Assembly: GCA_947683425.1 (NCBI GenBank)
Contig: CANTUQ010000035.1
Coordinates: forward strand, 1,969,001-2,033,000
Source of the DNA: Excoecaria cochinchinensis
Taxonomy: Eukaryota > Streptophyta > Magnoliopsida > Malpighiales > Euphorbiaceae
DNA: 64,000 bases
Direction of reading: 5' to 3'
The notes beneath the pieces were generated by a model, which did no database searches, was not told the DNA's origin, and saw only the letters and a list, made by a program, of their open reading frames with translations. Shown here piece after piece: positions 57,717 to 64,000 of the stretch (within the stretch, counting starts at the first letter, position 1; each line of letters begins with the position of its first letter). A program made the translations under genes and the position numbers.

Positions 57717-57895
57717 GATTTTGGGTAACATGAGACATTTTGGAATCCCCTACCCAATAGAACATTAGAAGGTTCATCTAATCCCATGAAACCTTTAGGC
57801 ACCTTTGAGGTATTTTGGAGTCGCCATCCAATTTAGAAGAAATTGGGAAAGGTCATCTAACCTCGGGGGTCTTACACCAGAGAAGGTGTTCGGAA
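57717..57895 (-). repeat. About 98-bp repeat at Tat LTR 2/PBS border, two copies
   Basis: Two units carry TTTTGGAATCCCCTACCCAA and TTTTGGAGTCGCCATCCAA. These correspond to the array at 28840-29235. Confidence 0.7.
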
Positions 57896-58975
57896 CTTCA
57901 CTCTTATTAATGCCTTAAGTTAAGTTTATAAATTAGATTTTAAGAAATCGAAATTCCATCTCTTATCTTTCGCGACCATGCAATAAATTTAAAGCGCATT
58001 TCAAACATTTCAGAAATCAATAAAGAAAGCAGAAAATAAAGCAATAAATAAATTACAAGTGAAATATGGGACAAAACAATCCCCTAAAATAAAGAAAGCG
58101 TAAATAAATAAAAGAATAAACTCACCCCAAAATTAATTACAAGGGCCCAAAATGAAAAATTAAATAAATACATAACAAAAGAATAAATAAAATATATCAT
58201 ACATAAATTGGGACATTTATTAGATTTCAGGAACATTGGCTCCTCATATTAACTTAAAAAAATGGAGAACTATTTTTGGGCATTGATTGAGAAAATCGGG
58301 ATGAGTGATTCCATTTTATGAAAATTAATTCTCCTTTTGAAATTGATATTTTATTAGACAAAATTAGGACATTGGTTCATTTTGTTAGAAAAAAATCCAA
58401 TTTATAAATAAAAATATTTTTAGTATTTTTATTAAATGTGCATAAAAATAAACAATTTTACATAAAATACACAAATGCGACAAATAAATTGAAATAAAGG
58501 AAAATAGAAAATTTAAATATGCGAACCAAAATGAGACTCCTAATTCCTCGATCCTCCATCTTCGTCCATGGATAATGCTCAAATAAAAAGACAAGTATTG
58601 TAGCCAAAAAGAAAAAATTAAGGTTAGTAATTAAATCAAATCGAATAAAATACATAAAATAAAATGAATCAATCAAATTAAATGAAATACATAAAATAAA
58701 ATAATGAACCAAATTAAATTAAATGAATCCAACTAACAAATATATTAATTAAGCCAATCAAGTAAATAAATCAAATAAATAAAAAGGATAAAACATAAAA
58801 AGGTGAGAATGAATGGAATAATGTGTGTGTGTGGACAAAATAAATTGGCCCCAAATGGATAATGCATGAGAATTAAAGGTGGAATGAAACAAAGATGGCC
58901 ACTATTCACGTGGCCATCATGCAAAGGAAAGGCAAAAAGCAAATTTGATTAAATTAGCAAAATAGCATGATGGTG

Positions 58976-60027
58976 TTAGTGGTTATGCCCTAGGCCAAGC
59001 ATTTGGACCTTGATGTAATCATTACATTTTCATTTATATATAATGGTTTTCTTCACATTAATATTATTGGCATGTTATATTATTGTAATGTTTATGAATA
59101 ACAAGTTATTCATGTTGTCCCTAGTCATTTATCACTAAAGGGCATAAAGATAAATTAAGACTAGTATAGATTTGCATTGATAATCATGGGATGATTATAT
59201 ATGATGATATAAATCGAATCTATAGGTATTTGTTAGAGAACAACGTACTGGATAGACCCACTGTAAGATTACTACATGGGATAGTGTCATAAGTGATCTT
59301 ATAATAGATATGTTATTGAATCCTTTGACCTGAGGTTATCACGATTTCCTACATAAGGAACATTATGTTTTGACATAATCAAACGTTATCTTTAATTGGA
59401 TAATTATAAAGTTTATGATCGGACATAATGAGAATTATGCAGAGGAAAGTGAATAATCAAGAGGGAATTTGTCCCTCTATTATGAGAGAGATATCTGTTG
59501 GGCCCCTCGATAAGTAGGACTGTAAAAATGCATGGCCGTGCTCGAATGGATTGATAGTGTAATCAATATCATTTTAATTTATCAGTCTACTTAGTGATCA
59601 GGAAATTATATGTTTGAACAATTTAAGTTTGACATGGACCACGACTTATGTTCAAATAAGATATCGTGTGACAAAAAGATAATGGCATGTTCTATTGTCA
59701 GGTTAAAATCGGACTAACGATATTTATATTATTTGGGTAGTCATAATGTCTTGCTAGAGACCAATTATGACTTGTGGGCTTGTTATGAGATTAGGACCAC
59801 TGCCAACTTAATATAAACCTATTGGGTCACACACCAAGACCAAAATGAACAAAATGGATTTTAATTAGGGTATTTCAAAATTATACTGTCAATTTTATTT
59901 AATTTAATTTCGAAATCATATATATATATATATACACACACACACATATAAATAAATCTCATATTTTGAATATGAGATAATAATATGTATTAATATAATA
60001 TTTCTTATTATTTCGAATATGAAATAA

Positions 60028-60121
<94 letters not shown>

Positions 60122-60585
60122 TAATTTTGAATAAGAGATAATATCCTTATTTATCTCTTAATGGTTTAAAATATATACAGATATATAATTGGATATAGGT
60201 TAATAAGTGATTAACCCTAATCATGTTTTTCCTAGAGAGAAAAGAATAGAGAGTGGCTGATTTTCTTAAGAGAGAAAAACCTAGCCGCCATATTTTCTTT
60301 GAGAAAGAAAGAACATAAAATCCAGTCACAACGTAAGGGAGCTAGCACCCCTGTGAATTTTGTTCGTCGGTTCGTGCTTGTGGATACCGATAGAGGGTGT
60401 TCGTGATTGAGGCAGCGCCTGTAGTCCGAGATAAGGAGTTAATCACGATTTCCTGCGTTTGAAAAAAGGTCGGTAAATCTTAATCTCTTCCTTTTGAATC
60501 AATCGAAAATACATGGATCCTACTTTGGGTTTCGATTTATTCTGCTGTGTTAATTTGAATTATTGCGATAACCAATGCAAAATTG
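58976..60585 (+). mobile_element. Probable copia-like solo LTR, unclassified
   Basis: A 1.6-kb block with no counterpart in Tat LTR 1 splits LTR 2. It starts near TGTTAGTGGTTATGCCC and ends near GATAACCAATGCA. The right third has a leader-like GTTCGTCGGTTCGTG stretch. A target duplication could not be fixed, so borders are approximate. No protein is encoded. Confidence 0.45.
60031..60117. repeat. (TA)n microsatellite
   Basis: About 43 TA dinucleotides without interruption. A shorter TA/CA run lies at 59929-59949. Confidence 0.95.
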
Positions 60586-61367
60586 ATTTGATTAAATTAA
60601 CTATTTACATGTTATCACAATTAACATAAATATTTAAATGGCAAAAAAGAAAATCAATCAAAGCAAAATAAATTAATCAATTACACGTTAAAAATAATAA
60701 AATCAAGAGAGCAATATTTACATGAACAAAAATAATTAAATAAGAGAATAAGATGAAAATAATTAGTTTGGAGCCTAGAAAATTTACCCTCAGATTTAGA
60801 TTAATGCATGGAATATGATAATTGATTTCCTTGAAAAATTCCACTAAAAAAATGATTTTAAAGTGAAATTAATTCCTTTTGTTTATGGAGAACACAAAGA
60901 AATTAATTTTGATGCTTAAGGGTTGAAAATTGATTTTTAAATCTTAATTGATCCTTGTTAATTGAAAAAATTTAATATGAAATTAAAGAAGAAAAATTCA
61001 AAAAGAAGAAGAAATTCTCTCAAAAAAAGGGATGAAAAAAATAATGGAGGCTCCTCACTAGGTTTTTTCATCTCATGCTATTTATATCATTCAAAATAAA
61101 AGCCCTAATTCTTTTAGGAAAAGGAAATTAATTTTAATCCAATTTCTCTATTTTTTCATGATAGAAACAGGTTTTATTTTTAATTATCTCAAAAAAAATG
61201 ATTTAGAGTCCAAATTGGACTTAAAATATATATTTTATTATTTTTTTATTTCTGAAAAGGAAATTTTCACCAGGAAATCATCGATTCCAATATTTTTGCC
61301 AGTGAACAGGCATCTAATCATCATTGGGTAACCCTGGTCTGGGCTGCCTCGGAACCCGGTGTCTACA

Positions 61368-62606
61368 GTTGCCCCCAGTTTTGGGGAAACTAGTGCATGG
61401 ATGCCTAGGTGAGCCAAAACTCAGAGAAAGAAGGAAAGAGACACGTACCTGAGGCTGCTGTCTTTCCGATCTGAATGAAATCATTGGGGTAGTTACCGTC
61501 AATTTGTCGACGTGTTAACCTCATTGCTATGGTGTCTTGCCTTTTATGCAGCTGTGGTCCTTAATCAACCTTGATACGGTGTCTAACCTCCGTAGTTTCG
61601 GCATCTAACCTGTGCGGTGTCTAGCCTCAGTTTTTTCGGTATCTAACCTATTGATGCAGTGTCTAACCTCCTCCGTTGTGGCATATAACCAAGTGGTGTA
61701 TAGCCCCAGCCGTGTAGGTATCTAACCTATTAATGGGGTGTCTAACCTCCTCCGTTGCGGCATCTAAGCAAGCGGTGTATAGCCCCATCAGTGTAAGTAT
61801 ATAACCTATTTCCTGAATAAAACAAACAATGTTTAATCAACTCATCATGATAATCATTTTGATCATTTATCTTTCGCGAAGGTTCAATTGTTGTTATTTA
61901 TTATTATCTCATTTTACCAATTTATCATTTATGATTTGTCATATCGTGTATATTATTTTCATCTTTGCTACGTCAAAAGTGTGCTAAATGAATAAAGAAA
62001 TAAAAGATCATTTGTATACAGAATGTATCCGTTTAGTATGAAAAACAAACGAAGCTAAAGATCATGATAGATAATCTCCCTTAATATCAGCTACAGATAA
62101 TCGGTGGGCTCCTCAGGATCACTCTTGCCTGGATAGCGCGCCATTGGCGTGTCTGGTCCTGTACGCCTCTTAGGAGGGCTTTGTGCTTGCAGGGAGGCTT
62201 AGGATGCCTCTTTATGTGCTCACATGATTTTCAGCTTGTGTGGGCTTCATCTTAACTTTATCTTATCGAAACTGCCCTTTGTTTCAGCCCTCCGGTTGAT
62301 TGTTTGGATTGGTGTTTAGACTGATGTCGCCATTCGGCCTGCATTGGATTTCTTTTACTACCAAATTGGAAAGCCAAATATGCAGAAAAAATAATGAGCA
62401 TGTAAGTGAAATGCATGAGTCATGCAAAAATGTAGGACCAAAATACATCCAAGTTATTTTAGAGACGATAACCGAACTGGTCGCAATTCATGGTAGGATC
62501 GATGCCCTTTGAAGGACGGTTGGTTCTTTCCTAAAGAACAGTTGTCCCTCAGAGAATTTTTGCTAATTCGTTGATTAGTTCTCTTGAGAGATCCTTGGTT
62601 TTTTTT
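61368..62606 (-). mobile_element. Tat 3' spacer 2, left part
   Basis: It matches spacer 1 at the purine tract and leader-like block (61368-61500), and at AGGAGGGCTTTGTGCTTGCAG near 62172. The 120-bp repeat of spacer 1 is absent; instead a 70-80-bp repeat is found at 61590-61810. No gene is seen. Confidence 0.7.
61590..61810 (-). repeat. 70-80-bp tandem repeat in Tat spacer 2, about 3 copies
   Basis: The phrase GTGTCTAACCTCC..CCGTTG recurs at about 61590, 61659 and 61739, with GTATCTAACCTAT between. Confidence 0.8.
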
Positions 62607-63289
62607 GCCTCTTAACAGGACTAGGAGGATTGCCTCTCAATAGGACTTAGGGAAATTGCCTCTTAAGAGGAATTAGAAATTGCCTCGTAAGAGGACTTGG
62701 AGATTGCCTCTTAAGAGGACGTGGAAATTGCCTCTTAAGAGCACTTGGAGATTGTCTCTTAAGAGTACTTAGAGATTACCTCTTAAGAGGACTTAGAGAT
62801 TGCCTCTTAATAGGACTTAGAGATTGCCTCTTAAGAGGACTTAGAGGTTGTCTCTTAAGAGGACTTGGAAATTGCCTCTTAAGAGTACTTAGAGATTGAC
62901 TCTTAAGAGGACCTAGAGATTGACTCTTAAGAGGACTTAGAGATTGCCTCTTAAGAGGACTTGGAAATTGCCTCTTAAGAAGACTTAGAGATTGCCTCTT
63001 AAGATGACTTAGAGATTGCCTCTTAAGATGACTTAGAGATTGCCTCTTAAGAGGACTTTAGAGATTTCCTCTTAAGAGGACTTGGAACTTAGAGATTGCC
63101 TCTTAAGAGGACTTGGAAATTGCCTCTTAAGAGGACTTGGAAATTGCCTCTTAAGAGGACATAGAGATTGCCTCTTAAGAGGACTTGGAAATAGCCTCTT
63201 AAGAGGACTTAGAGATTGCCTCTTAAGAGGACTTGGAAATTGCCTCTTAAGAGGACTTGGAAGTTGCCTCCTAAGAGGACCTGGAGATT
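62607..63289 (-). repeat. 24-bp minisatellite, 28 copies, palindromic core
   Basis: The unit is ATTGCCTCTTAAGAGGACTTAGAG and variants. Each unit contains CCTCTTAAGAGG, a perfect 12-bp palindrome, in most copies. The period divides by three, so frames read as an 8-residue peptide repeat (for example GLGNCLLR), which I take as an artefact. Confidence 0.95.
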
Positions 63290-64000
63290 GACCCTAGGTA
63301 GACTTCATCTTGGTCTGATCGCCTAGTACAGGTGAATGCCTATATTGTGTTGAAGTTGTCCTTGACTCATTTTTGTACGTGTAGTCTTTATTTTGACTTT
63401 TCCTGCGAAGTTATATGCACAGGACTGCGTGTGTGCATGTGAAAAGTTATATGTGAATGTTTGCAAATGAACTGCGTGACTTGAATTGCAAGCAAAAATG
63501 AATAGACTGAGTCTTGAGTGGTCAGGGGTCTGTTGAGGTTATAGCTTGGCTACTCGCATTGTTTGATGCCTCCTAGGGACCTAGAGGAGTGTCTTCTTGG
63601 CTTAAGAATTCACCCATAACTTCTCAAAAAGAACCGACCCGTGCGCATTTTTGCCCCCAGTCGAATGAGCATTTTGCCCTCGAACCTTTAATATTATCTG
63701 CTTGAATTAAGCATTATCTGCTTGAAGGGAAACTATTTAAGCCGCCCTATCACTCCATGAACTGTTGGTCATTGATTAAAGGTAGTGCGTCCCTTGTGGA
63801 TTTTCACATTAGCTTTCCTTTGCAGGAAATGTGTCCTTTTCGAATTTTCACATAACCCTGTGACTAATTTTTTGCCTTGAATAGACACAACCCACTCCAG
63901 CGGCTTTTTTTTTTCTTTTTTTTTCTCAAAGGATAGACTGCATGTTTCCAAGTTTTCACCCTATCCTTTTGCCTAACTTTTGCTTAGAGAGCCAATTACG
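63290..64000 (-). mobile_element. Tat 3' spacer 2, right part
   Basis: From about 63490 it is homologous to spacer 1 (49010-49530), including AAAAAGAACCG and GTAGTGCGTCCCTTGTGGAT. It runs out of the window. No gene is supported. Confidence 0.7.

Larger units (their letters stand above)
57836..61367 (-). mobile_element. Tat-type LTR 2 (with a nested insertion)
   Basis: The minus-strand start is TGTAGACACCGGGTTCC at 61367, after the purine tract ACTGGGGGCAAC. The far end is near 57836 at TGGCGACTCC (minus strand), the Ogre-type primer site; the exact border is an estimate. It is related to LTR 1. Confidence 0.7.

Noticed and set aside
58976..60585. Full retroelement inside Tat LTR 2
   Set aside because: No coding sequence or second LTR is present, and only an LTR-like block of 1.6 kb can be argued.
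62607..63289. CRISPR-like array
   Set aside because: Units are 24 bp directly adjacent with no unique spacers, in a plant transposon context. It is a minisatellite.
63082..63291. Peptide repeat frame (GLGNCLLR-like, 8 residues)
   Set aside because: It is created by a 24-bp minisatellite whose period divides by three. Other parts of the array break the frame and there is no start context.

Overview
This window is transposon-dense plant DNA, most likely from a eudicot with a repeat-rich genome; I cannot name the species. I find no intact host gene. Almost every base can be placed in nested long terminal repeat (LTR) retrotransposons, two DNA transposons, or tandem repeats derived from them. 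The plant signs are Ty3/gypsy chromovirus (Tekay-type) and Tat/Ogre-type coding remnants, initiator-methionine tRNA primer sites, a PIF/Harbinger and a hAT transposon that hold pieces of plant genes with introns, and AT-rich intergenic sequence.

Left block (1-27240). An old LTR of a family I call K (ends TGTAATAGCCC...) is visible as fragments at 1120-1349, 12945-13593 and 27001-27240. It was entered by element H (LTR 1739-4049 continuing at 11513-12944). H was entered by El1 (4050-10560), a short element with two 2.5-kb LTRs and gag only, with no pol. A 952-bp piece of H is duplicated on both sides of El1, and the last 20 bases or so of El1's 3' LTR are missing. K was also entered by El2 (13594-27000), a chromovirus with gag, protease, reverse transcriptase (RT), RNase H, integrase and chromodomain-like tail, all broken, mostly by C-to-T stop codons. 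The 3' LTR of El2 is split by a 3979-bp PIF/Harbinger transposon (21121-25099). That transposon has a dead transposase and carries exons resembling the N-terminal domain of a plant EMAP/tRNA-binding-type protein.

Right block (27241-64000). The host here is a minus-strand array of Tat-type elements: LTRs at 28867-34189 and 57836-61367, an RT piece at 27715-28145, an integrase end at 56757-57093, and two long 3' spacers full of tandem repeats. Into this array went: a hAT-type transposon (29668-32856, perfect 8-bp target duplication) with fragments of a vestitone-reductase-like gene and a SERK-like leucine-rich-repeat (LRR) gene; El3 (34393-46756, minus strand, perfect GCACG target duplication), a structurally complete but decayed chromovirus; a K-family solo LTR (49619-55893, target duplication GATCA) that itself holds an inverted El1-family solo LTR (50790-53731, target duplication AAATC); and a probable copia-like LTR (about 58976-60585).

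The most unusual theme runs across element families. The LTRs share fixed positions that carry palindromes or hairpins whose words differ between families while both arms still match: a CpG-rich palindrome cassette in mid-LTR, one 14-18-bp perfect palindrome further on, and a pair of stem-loops shortly before the LTR end. This looks like turnover under a constraint to stay palindromic, and is the best candidate here for something undescribed.
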